Assembly: GCA_005879255.1 (NCBI GenBank)
Contig: VBKY01000331.1
Span: 1 to 12,906, forward strand
Length of the DNA stretch: 12,906 nt
Origin: Deltaproteobacteria bacterium
Lineage (GTDB): Bacteria; Desulfobacterota_B; Binatia; UBA9968
Reading direction: 5' to 3'
Shown one piece after another: positions 6,787 to 12,906 of this stretch (position 1 is its first letter; every line of letters starts with the position of its first letter). The notes under the pieces are model-generated. The model made no database searches. It was not told where the DNA came from and saw nothing but the letters and a program-made list of their open reading frames with translations. Made by a program: the position numbers and the translations under genes.

Positions 6787-8237
6787 TTACACCGCGTCTT
6801 CCGGGCGCTCGTACTTGGCCTTGCCCATTCTCTCTTTGATGGTCGGATAGGCGATGGTAAAGAGGGTGATCGCGATCAGAATCACAACGCTGGGGAAGAG
6901 CAGCCACTTGGCGCCGTAGGCGGCCGTGGAGATCCACAGATAGTTTTCGGCGATCTTTCCCAGGGTCAGCCCCAGAACCAGCGGCGGTCTAGGCCAACCG
7001 AAGCGCAGCATGAAGTAACCCATAGCGCCGAAAATCAGGGTGACAACAATGTCGTAGAGATCGTTATTGGCGGTGAAGGAGCCGATAAAAACCAGAAACA
7101 ACAGAAACGGGATCAACAGCGAGCCGCGAACAAAAGTCAGCGCCGCGAGATGATTGAGAACGAGAAAGCAAAAGTGACATCGAGGCGTGACTTGAGCATT
7201 TCCGGCCCAGGGTTCAGTCCGACGATCAACATCGCTCCCAGTAGCAACGCCATGCTGCCGCTGCCGGGGATACCGAACGCAAGGGTCGGAATGAGATCTC
7301 CTCCGCGCGTCGAGTTGTTCGCGCATCCTGGACCGAGCACGCCTTCTACCGCGCCCTTGCCGGCGCGGGATTTGTCTTTCAGCCCTTGCACGGCGTGCGC
7401 ATACGAAATCCACTGAGCAATGTTGGCGCCGAGCACGGGGAGCACGCCAAAATAAACGCCGATCAGGCTGCATCGCACCACGAGCCACCAGTGGCGGAAG
7501 GTGTCCTTAACACCCTCCATGACGCCATGGAGCTTTTCCGGCTTGTCGCTCGCGATACTGGTTCCGCGCACCGCGAGGTCGACGATTTCCGGGATCGCAA
7601 ACATGCCGACGACAACCGGAATAATATCCAACCGGTCCCATAAATAGAGACTTCCAAAGGTGTAGCGCAGAGATCCGGTCTGCGGATCGACGCCAATAGC
7701 CGCCAGCATCAAACCGATACCCCCCGACAGGAGTCCTTTGATCAACGACGCTCCGGCAAGGGTGCCGATAAACGTAATGCCCATGATGGCAATGATGAAT
7801 AGTTCCGGCGATCCGAAGAGCAGGACGAGGGGACGCATAATTGGAATGGATAGGGCTAGAGATAGCGCTCCGATCACCGAGCCGACTAGGGAACTCATGA
7901 TGGCCGCGCCCAAAGCACGGCCGGCTTCGCCGTTTTTCGACATCGGATAGCCGTCGAGTATGAGTGCGGCGGAAGAGCCTTCGCCGGGGATGCCGAAGAG
8001 GATCGAGGTTAGGTCACCAGTGGTGCCGGTAACCGCAAGCATCCCTAAGAGGAACGCAAAGGCCGCGATCGGCTCTTTGATCGAGTAAGAGAACGGTAGC
8101 ATCAACGCCAAGGTGGACAAGCCGCCGATGCCCGGCAGTAAGCCTACCCAAAAACCGATCGCAATGCCCAACAGCATGTAACCAAACGCAGGCCAAGCAA
8201 CCGTTTGCCAAAAGCCGGATATTGCCGCCTCAAGCAT
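6787..8237 (-). pseudogene. tctA: TctA family tripartite tricarboxylate transporter permease, frameshifted
   Basis: TctA is the large membrane subunit that moves carboxylates handed over by a TctC binding protein, driven by the ion gradient. The first segment (8237 down to the TGA at 7139-7137, 366 codons) has the family motifs GLLPGIGG (33-40), FGIPGEGSSAALILDGYP (81-98), the second-half equivalent FGIPGSGSMALLLGAM (321-336) and NPGPEML (342-348). After LDVTF (352-356) the family sequence stops making sense. It resumes in another frame from about CFLVLNHLAALTFVRG through PFLLFLVFIGSFTANN and WPRPPLVLGLTLG to the TAA at 6789-6787. Joined, the protein would be about 480 residues. From memory of relatives, about 15-17 residues are also missing at the junction, so the change looks like a short deletion of 3n+1 bases and not a single-base slip. 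The ATG is preceded by AGGAG. No tctB is found beside it. Confidence 0.85.
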
Positions 8238-8618
8238 TTTTTTCTCCTGTACTCATCTTACAAATTGAGCTTGCTCCTTACCGCATATTCAACGGTGCGT
8301 CAATACGATTGTCAACCAAGGTCCGGGGTTTCGCGTCTAGATTTACCTGCTACCGATTGAATGCCTCCGAGAATTACTTCTCGATACCCGCGTCGGAGCC
8401 GCTGTAACGACACGGTCGAAAATGGTGACGCGCTTTCCCGTCTATCACCTATTGTCGTCTTCTTGACTGCTGTCTGTGAGCCGGTCTATACACAAGACCT
8501 CATTATGGATTCGAGATTTACATTGGGGTGGATCTCCCGGCAGTCGGCGAGTGTTCCGCGAAAGCAGGAACGAGACAGAAGATTTAAACGTGTAACAAAG
8601 AAGGAATGGCGTTATGCC
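8238..8618. other. Gap between divergent tctA and sulfotransferase genes
   Basis: The 381 bases hold the candidate tctA promoter near the tctA end. On the plus side, the frame of the sulfotransferase is open from 8361, with an upstream in-frame ATG at 8505 that may or may not be used. The region 8361-8500 encodes a low-quality, Arg/Ser-rich stretch that does not look like protein. I see no repeat or RNA gene here. Confidence 0.5.
8287..8315 (-). promoter_or_regulatory. Candidate sigma-70 promoter of tctA
   Basis: On the minus strand TTGACA (8315-8310) is followed after 17 bases by TTGAAT (8292-8287), a 4/6 -10. Transcription would begin near 8280, leaving a leader of about 40 bases with AGGAG before the ATG at 8237. 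Its presence suggests that tctA is now transcribed separately from the tctC series, which lies beyond an opposite-strand gene. Confidence 0.5.
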
Positions 8619-9401
8619 ATGTCAGCGTTGGGCAGCTTGGTGGAAAAAAGGCATTTCAATCGCGTGCAAAGCTTCTGTCTGTTCATCGGCTATCCCAGGA
8701 GCGGACACACTTTGATCGGCTCATTGTTAGATGCCCATCCGAATGCAGTCATCGCGGATGAAATGGACGCGCTTAAATACATCCAGGCAGGATTCCGTAG
8801 AGATCAGCTTTTTTATTTACTGTTACGCGGCTCTCGGAGAGCTGCTAAAGCCGGTCGACAGCGCACCGGCTACTCCTACGCTGTTCCGGGTCAGTGGCAA
8901 GGTCGGTTCGACAAGTTGCGGGTCATAGGCGACAAGGCGGGGGGCGCCTCTGCGGTTCGGTTAGCCGCGTTCCCATCTCTATTGGACACGCTATCAAATG
9001 GCTTCAATACGCGACTCAAGTTCATCCACGTCACAAGAAATCCATACGACGTCATCAGTACGATGGCAGAGTGGGCGAGGAACCCTTTGGAAAATAGTTG
9101 CGGTCGGTTCTTTGACTTTGCCGAATCTATCGACCAGATCAAAAAGGAACCGAAGAAGGCAGAGATCTACGACCTGAAACACGAGGATTTTATTGCCAGC
9201 CCCAAAGCGGTGCTCAAGGAGCTATGCCGTTTTCTGAACCTAGAAGAAAACGATGCTTACTTCGAGGCCTGCGCGAGCATCGTCTATCAGTCGCCTCACA
9301 AGAGCCGTCTCAAGGCTCCATGGAATCCCGCGCTCATCGATGCGGTGAAACAAAAGATAAACCGGGTTCCCTTCCTGCGCGATTATTCCTTCGATATTTA
9401 G
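8619..9401 (+). CDS. PAPS-dependent sulfotransferase family protein
   Basis: The product (260 residues from this start) has both co-substrate signatures of the cytosolic-type sulfotransferase fold: a 5'-phosphosulfate loop FIGYPRSGHTLIG (22-34) and a 3'-phosphate motif FIHVTRNPYDVIST (135-148), where R140 is the expected phosphate-binding arginine. The C-terminal SRLKAPWN (229-236) fits the late basic PAPS-contact region. Such enzymes transfer sulfate from PAPS to hydroxyl groups of carbohydrates, lipids or small molecules; the acceptor is unknown. The ATG at 8619 was chosen because the domain begins about 20 residues later and AAGGA lies upstream (8601-8605), though with a long 13-base spacer. 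ATG 8505 (298 residues) is the alternative. It is the only plus-strand gene in the minus-strand block between tctA and the tctC series, so it looks like an insertion or the scar of a rearrangement. Confidence 0.82.
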   Translation: MSALGSLVEKRHFNRVQSFCLFIGYPRSGHTLIGSLLDAHPNAVIADEMDALKYIQAGFRRDQLFYLLLRGSRRAAKAGRQRTGYSYAVPGQWQGRFDKLRVIGDKAGGASAVRLAAFPSLLDTLSNGFNTRLKFIHVTRNPYDVISTMAEWARNPLENSCGRFFDFAESIDQIKKEPKKAEIYDLKHEDFIASPKAVLKELCRFLNLEENDAYFEACASIVYQSPHKSRLKAPWNPALIDAVKQKINRVPFLRDYSFDI

Positions 9402-9479
9402 AGACGTCAGTCATCGGGTTTTGCACTTCCAGAGAGCTGATTCCGATCACGATCGAAGCCGAGAAAGGGTCAGAAGAGT

Positions 9480-10586
9480 TTATTGGCTTAGGATTCGTTT
9501 TAGGGCCGCAGCAACTTCGGGCGGTTGGTTGACAACCTCTTTGGCAAGCCCGGCCAACTCCTCACCGTTCACCGGCCGCGGTTCCCAATTTTTCTTGGTG
9601 ATGTCTTCGACGAATTCCGGATCCGAAAACATTTTCCAATAAGCCTCGCGAAGCAGTTTGACATGGTCGGCGGGAGATCCTGGTGTGGCGACGATGGGCA
9701 TCGAGCCAAAACCCCACAATCCTAAATAAGTGTTAACCAAACGGCGCTTGGCGTCCGGAATCTTGAACTGGTCCATCAATTCAAAGATGGTCGGCACGTC
9801 AGGAATCTTTGGATGGCGCTGTTTTTCGGTTTGCACCCATACGCGGACGAAGCCTTTCTTGAGCCAGGTAATAAAAGGCTCGCGGCCGAAAAATCCGTCG
9901 ATGGTGATGGCCCGGCATTGCACTTCGTTACGCTCCATCGCTAGGTCTTGATCCGCGCCGCCCGGGTAGCCGCTGATGACTTTGAACTTCGTTCCGAAGG
10001 CATCTTCGAGAAGGCGCGGGATATCGTAGCCGGTGCTGCCGACGCCGGTAGCCGAACAGCGCGGCGGATCGTTGGTTTGCCGCAGTTGCTCGAGATTTTT
10101 GAGAGGCGCATCGTTGCGCATGAACAGAAGATGGCCCGCGCGATATGGCGTACCGATCCAGGCATATTTAGGCCAGTCAAATTGAACTTCTTTGCGACCG
10201 GTCAACTGCGCCATGATGAGCGCGCCGCCGAAGGAACCGAGCGTGAGGCCGTCCGGCTTGGACATGTTGTAGACGTGATTGGCGGCGATCATCGAGCCGG
10301 CGCCGGGCATGTTTTGAACGACAAAACTGGGATTCCCGGGAATGTACTTGCCCATGAAGCGTGCGTAGGTGCGCGCCCATTGATCGTGGTTGTCGCCCGG
10401 TTGGTAGCCAACGATGACGCGGATGGTTTTGCCCTGATAGAAATTTGCTTGCGCGAATAGCGGTTCAAGGTTCAAGGGGTTCAAAAGTTCAAAGACGGAG
10501 AAAGCAAAGAGTCCGAACACCTTGAACCCTTGAACCTTTGAACTCTTGAACGGAGGAAGGATTAACCTCCGCAAATTGTACGTCAT
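9480..10586 (-). CDS. tctC: TctC (Bug) family periplasmic binding protein, copy nearest tctA
   Basis: The 368-residue product binds an organic anion in the periplasm for a tripartite tricarboxylate transporter. After a repeat-coded leader (13-46, ending LFAQA) the mature protein starts NFYQGKTIRVIVG. It has the first ligand loop QPGDNHD (62-68), VQNMPGAGSMIAANHVYN (90-107), KPDGLTLG (110-117) and the second loop GVGSTGYDIPRL. The ATG at 10586 was chosen because AAGAGGTG lies just before it. The longer frame to 10637 would overlap the upstream gene's end. In the first loop, PGD replaces the usual PGG, a change shared with the next copy. The stop of the upstream copy is 23 bases away, so the genes are co-transcribed. 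It ends convergently with the sulfotransferase gene, 78 bases away, with no clear terminator between. The ligand is unknown and not necessarily citrate. Confidence 0.88.
   Translation of the reverse strand: MTYNLRRLILPPFKSSKVQGFKVFGLFAFSVFELLNPLNLEPLFAQANFYQGKTIRVIVGYQPGDNHDQWARTYARFMGKYIPGNPSFVVQNMPGAGSMIAANHVYNMSKPDGLTLGSFGGALIMAQLTGRKEVQFDWPKYAWIGTPYRAGHLLFMRNDAPLKNLEQLRQTNDPPRCSATGVGSTGYDIPRLLEDAFGTKFKVISGYPGGADQDLAMERNEVQCRAITIDGFFGREPFITWLKKGFVRVWVQTEKQRHPKIPDVPTIFELMDQFKIPDAKRRLVNTYLGLWGFGSMPIVATPGSPADHVKLLREAYWKMFSDPEFVEDITKKNWEPRPVNGEELAGLAKEVVNQPPEVAAALKRILSQ
10463..10551. repeat. Inverted 7-base-periodic repeat inside the signal-peptide coding region, copy A
   Basis: Arm 1 at 10463-10492 is made of GTTCAAGG-like heptads. 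Arm 2 at 10520-10551 is made of CTTGAAC heptads, its inverted form. They flank about 27 unique bases. On the minus strand the whole element is in frame and encodes FKSSKVQGFKV, then a variable hydrophobic stretch (FGLFAFSVF), then ELLNPLNLEP: the n-, h- and c-regions of the leader. Confidence 0.9.
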
Positions 10587-10609
10587 GACGCACCTCTTGC
10601 CTTTTTGAA

Positions 10610-11701
10610 TCATTTCGTCAGGAGCTTCTTCAACCACTCGATGACTTCCGGCGGTTGGTCGATCACTTCCTTCGCCAGCGCCTGCAGATCTTCGCCGCTT
10701 GTCGGCCGGATCTCCCAGCCGCTCTTTTTCGCTTCGGCGAGGAAGTCTGAGTCTTTCATTGTCTTGCTGAAAGCTTCACGAAGGATCGTGATGCGATCGG
10801 CGGGGATCCCCGGAGTCGCAAGAATCGGCCAAGCGCCGAAGCCGCCGACGCCAAGATAGACAAGCGTTTGGCGGCGCTTTAGCTCCGGCGTTTTGTATTG
10901 CTCCATGAGCTCGAACAGCGTCGGCACGTCAGGGATCTTAGGATTTCGTTGACGCGATGTTTGCAGCATGATGCGCACGAAGCCCGTTTTGTGCCAAGTC
11001 ACGAAAGGTTCGCGAGCGAAAAACGCCGCCACGGTGATGGCCCGGCATTGCGCCTCGCCTCTTTCGATCGCCAGATCCATCTCGGCGCCGCCGGGGTAGC
11101 CGGTGATCAAGCGAAATTTCAAACCGATCATTTCATCGAACAACTTGGGAACGTCATGACCGCTCGTGCCGACGCCGGTGGCGCTGCAGCGCGGCGGCTC
11201 TTTGGCGTTGCGGGTGTCGTCGAGCGTCTTATAGGGAGAGTCCGAGCGCATGAATAACAAATGGCCGTTGCGCTCCGGCGAGCCGATAAAGTTAAACTTT
11301 GGCCAATCGAATTTGGCTTCTTTGCTGCCGACGAGTTGCGCATAGTAAAGCGCCGGAGAGGGAGAGCCTAGGGTCAACCCGTCAGGCTTGGCGACGTTAT
11401 AGACGTGATTGGCAGCGATCATGCCGCCCGCGCCGGGCATGTTCTGCACGAGGATCGCCGGGTTGCCGGGGATGTGCTTGCCCATGCTGCGCGAATACGC
11501 GCGCGCAAAAAGATCGTGGGTATCGCCGGGCAAGTTGCCGACGATGATGCGAACGGTCTTGCCTTGGTAGAAGGGCGTCTGTCCAGACGCCCGTTCAAGG
11601 TTCAGGGGGTTCAAGAGTTCAAGCGTCAAAACGAAGCCAATTCCGAGAACTTTGAACCTTTGAACCCTTGAACTTTTGAACCGAGTTCCCATCACTCCCA
11701 T
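10610..11701 (-). CDS. tctC: TctC (Bug) family periplasmic binding protein, second copy
   Basis: This 363-residue binding protein shares the architecture of its neighbours: repeat-coded leader (8-41), mature start TPFYQGKTVRIIVG, first ligand loop LPGDTHD (57-63), VQNMPGAGGMIAANHVYN, KPDGLTLG, and ATGVGTSGHDVPKL in the second loop. It resembles the copy nearest tctA more closely than the next one upstream; both have PGD in the first loop and the CRAIT block. The ATG at 11701 starts two bases after the upstream gene's TAA (11706-11704), with GGGGA seven bases before it. ATG 11692 is possible, and a GTG at 11722 would overlap the neighbour. This tight spacing implies translational coupling. The ligand is unknown; the loop change suggests it differs from that of the PGGG-type copy. 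Confidence 0.88.
   Translation of the reverse strand: MGVMGTRFKSSRVQRFKVLGIGFVLTLELLNPLNLERASGQTPFYQGKTVRIIVGNLPGDTHDLFARAYSRSMGKHIPGNPAILVQNMPGAGGMIAANHVYNVAKPDGLTLGSPSPALYYAQLVGSKEAKFDWPKFNFIGSPERNGHLLFMRSDSPYKTLDDTRNAKEPPRCSATGVGTSGHDVPKLFDEMIGLKFRLITGYPGGAEMDLAIERGEAQCRAITVAAFFAREPFVTWHKTGFVRIMLQTSRQRNPKIPDVPTLFELMEQYKTPELKRRQTLVYLGVGGFGAWPILATPGIPADRITILREAFSKTMKDSDFLAEAKKSGWEIRPTSGEDLQALAKEVIDQPPEVIEWLKKLLTK
11593..11682. repeat. Inverted 7-base-periodic repeat inside the signal-peptide coding region, copy B
   Basis: Arms at 11593-11622 (GTTCAAGG-like heptads) and about 11649-11682 (CTTTGAAC/CCTTGAAC heptads) flank about 26 unique bases. In the minus-strand frame they encode RFKSSRVQRFKV, a hydrophobic LGIGFVLTL, then ELLNPLNLER. 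The order and length match copies A and C, while only the central hydrophobic segment differs freely. Confidence 0.9.
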
Positions 11702-11703
11702 CT

Positions 11704-12783
11704 TTAATTCCCCAACACCCACTTCATCCGTTCGATCACTTCTTTCGGTTGGGCGATGACATCTTTCGCGAGGGACTCAAGCTCCGCGCCGGTGAGCGGA
11801 TCGACATCCCAGCCGCGTTTTGCCGCCTCAGCTAGAAGTTCCGGGTCCTTCATCATATTGACGTAGGCATCGCGCAGAATTTTCGTATGCGCGCCCGACA
11901 AGCCCGGCGGCGCGCCGATAGGTCGGCCTAGAGTCGCCGCGGTTAAGACTACTTTTGCCAAGCGGCGGCCCGCTTCGGGTGTCTTATACTGCTGCATCAA
12001 TTCGGTTAGCGTCGGCGTGTCTTTCAACCGCTCATCGCGTTTTGCGCCGGTTTGGACCACAGCGCGAATGAAACCCGACTTGTGCCAGCGCTTATACGGC
12101 TCGCGGCCGAAGTAAGTTCCGCTCAGAGGCGACCAGCAGATCACCTCGTTTCGTTCGATGGCGAGGTCAATTTCGGAACCGCCTTGATAACCGGTGACGA
12201 CGGTCGTCTTGATGCCCAGCGTGTCTTCGAGTAGCCGGGGAAAATAGTGGGCCGTGGTGCCGGGACCGGTGCTGCCGCATTTGGGCGGCTCCTTGGCGTT
12301 ACGCAGATCGTCGATCGATTTAAATGGCGAGTCGGCGCGTATGAAGTGGACGACGTCGTTTTTCTCCGGCGAGCCGATCCAAGTAAACTTGCTCCAATCG
12401 AATTTGGTTTCCGGGCGGGCGACGAGCTGTTCGAAGTAGGCCGCGGGATTGAAAGCGCCGATAGTCAGGCCATCCGGCTTGGCCACACCGTAGACAAAAT
12501 TCGCCGCGATCACGCCGCCGGCGCCCGGCATATTTTGCACGATCACCGTCGGGTGGCCAGGAATATGTTTGCCGATATACTGCGCCATCAGGCGCGCCCA
12601 CAGATCGTAGCCGCCGCCCGGCGCCGTACCGACAATCACTTTGAGGGTTTTGCCTTGATAGATATCCGCTTGCGCGAATACGCGTTCAAGGTTCAAGGGG
12701 TTCAAAAGTTCAACGACGGAGACGATCAGGAGACCGAGAACCTTGAACGCTTGAACCCTTGAACTTTTGAACGGGTTTAGCAT
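11704..12783 (-). CDS. tctC: TctC (Bug) family periplasmic binding protein, third copy
   Basis: The 359-residue product has a repeat-coded leader (5-38, likely cleavage near VFAQA), mature start DIYQGKTLKVIVG, and the standard Bug first ligand loop APGGGYD (54-60). It also has VQNMPGAGGVIAANFVYG (83-100) and KPDGLTIG, and its second loop reads STGPGTTAHYFPRL. It is the most canonical of the series in the first loop, but where the other two read CRAIT it has CWSPLSGTYF. It therefore probably binds a different ligand from its two downstream neighbours. The ATG at 12783 comes three bases after the TGA of the fourth copy, with GGGAG of that gene's end serving as ribosome binding site. The heptad repeat begins within a few codons of the ATG. 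Confidence 0.88.
   Translation of the reverse strand: MLNPFKSSRVQAFKVLGLLIVSVVELLNPLNLERVFAQADIYQGKTLKVIVGTAPGGGYDLWARLMAQYIGKHIPGHPTVIVQNMPGAGGVIAANFVYGVAKPDGLTIGAFNPAAYFEQLVARPETKFDWSKFTWIGSPEKNDVVHFIRADSPFKSIDDLRNAKEPPKCGSTGPGTTAHYFPRLLEDTLGIKTTVVTGYQGGSEIDLAIERNEVICWSPLSGTYFGREPYKRWHKSGFIRAVVQTGAKRDERLKDTPTLTELMQQYKTPEAGRRLAKVVLTAATLGRPIGAPPGLSGAHTKILRDAYVNMMKDPELLAEAAKRGWDVDPLTGAELESLAKDVIAQPKEVIERMKWVLGN
12684..12772. repeat. Inverted 7-base-periodic repeat inside the signal-peptide coding region, copy C
   Basis: Arms at 12684-12712 and 12741-12772 flank about 28 unique bases. On the minus strand the message reads MLNP, then FKSSRVQAFKV, LGLLIVSVV and ELLNPLNLER, all in frame. The right arm is CTTGAAC heptads with small changes (CCTTGAACGC, CCCTTGAAC, TTTTGAAC). 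A transcript could fold the two arms into a stem of roughly 28 pairs starting about 12 bases after the start codon. Confidence 0.9.
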
Positions 12784-12786
12784 TTT

Positions 12787-12906
12787 TCACTCCCGCCCGA
12801 GCACCCACTTCATGCGCTCGATGATTTCGCGCGGCTGGCTAATGACCTCCTTGGACAAGGTCTGCAGCTCTTCACCTTTCGTCGGCGCAACCTCCCATCC
12901 TTGTTT
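12787..12906 (-). CDS. tctC: TctC (Bug) family binding protein, fourth copy, C-terminal fragment
   Basis: The frame is open from the window edge to the TGA at 12789-12787 and gives 39 residues: KQGWEVAPTKGEEL followed by QTLSKEVISQPREIIERMKWVLGRE. This matches the ends of the three complete copies (for example KRGWDVDPLTGAELESLAKDV and RMKWVLGN in the third copy). It is therefore a further tandem paralogue whose start lies outside the window. Its stop is three bases from the next ATG, making the series one transcription unit. Nothing can be said of its ligand loops. Confidence 0.85.
   Translation of the reverse strand, partial: KQGWEVAPTKGEELQTLSKEVISQPREIIERMKWVLGRE

Noticed and set aside
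7137..7180. Programmed -1 ribosomal frameshift in tctA
   Set aside because: No XXXYYYZ slippery site is visible in the overlap, and the family sequence also appears shortened there, which favours a deletion or an assembly error.
8361..8504. N-terminal extension of the sulfotransferase to 346 residues
   Set aside because: The residues are Arg/Ser-rich without domain similarity and there is no RBS at 8361; the PAPS-binding domain is complete from 8619.
9402..9479. Terminator between the convergent sulfotransferase and tctC genes
   Set aside because: No GC stem followed by a T-tract could be found on either strand in these 78 bases.
10587..10637. Upstream start for the tctC copy nearest tctA (17 extra codons)
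   Set aside because: It would overlap the end of the preceding gene, whereas the ATG at 10586 has AAGAGGTG just before it and leads directly to the leader.
12247..12762. Plus-strand frame of 171 codons opposite the third tctC copy
   Set aside because: Antisense shadow; its tail FKVQGVQKF only reflects the heptad repeat read on the other strand.

Overview
The window looks like a chromosomal segment from an uncultivated, Gram-negative, moderately GC-rich bacterium. Three things suggest this: Sec-type signal peptides on several proteins, several periplasmic solute-binding proteins of the TctC (Bug) family, and gaps between genes filled with dispersed hairpin repeats. The gene set and repeat types resemble deltaproteobacterial-grade or neighbouring candidate lineages (Binatia, Tectomicrobia, NC10, Rokubacteria). 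That placement is a guess from general familiarity, because the window holds no rRNA or other phylogenetic marker. I saw no tRNA, rRNA, CRISPR array, integrase or transposase.

Layout. At 1-264 (+) is the C-terminal end of an isocitrate/isopropylmalate dehydrogenase, followed by a repeat-rich gap. At 562-1716 (-) is a creatinase/Xaa-Pro-peptidase fold (M24) protein whose metal ligands are nearly all replaced. At 1936-3644 (+) are two tandem, duplicated, signal-peptide-bearing SAM-dependent methyltransferases, closed by a strong terminator that can also serve the opposite strand. The rest of the window is mainly minus strand. Reading in the direction of transcription, it holds a tandem series of four TctC-type binding proteins (12906 to 9480; the first is cut by the window edge), then a sulfotransferase on the plus strand (8619-9401), a frameshifted TctA permease (8237-6787), an amidohydrolase of the D-aminoacylase type (6499-4832) and an ACMSD-like amidohydrolase/decarboxylase (4711-3716).

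How the genes may work together (inference). TctC proteins capture carboxylates in the periplasm and hand them to the TctA/TctB membrane unit. The two amidohydrolases would then cleave an amide or acyl bond and decarboxylate or hydrolyse the product. The locus therefore reads as an uptake-and-catabolism island for an organic acid or amide. However, its permease appears broken, no tctB is visible, and a sulfotransferase gene on the other strand separates the permease from the binding proteins.

The most unusual signal is in the binding-protein genes. In all three complete ones, the signal peptide is written in a 7-base repeat (GTTCAAG-like, as two inverted arms). This looks like a dispersed intergenic hairpin repeat that has become part of the reading frame. 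The repeat-coded leaders are nearly identical, although the mature proteins have diverged considerably.
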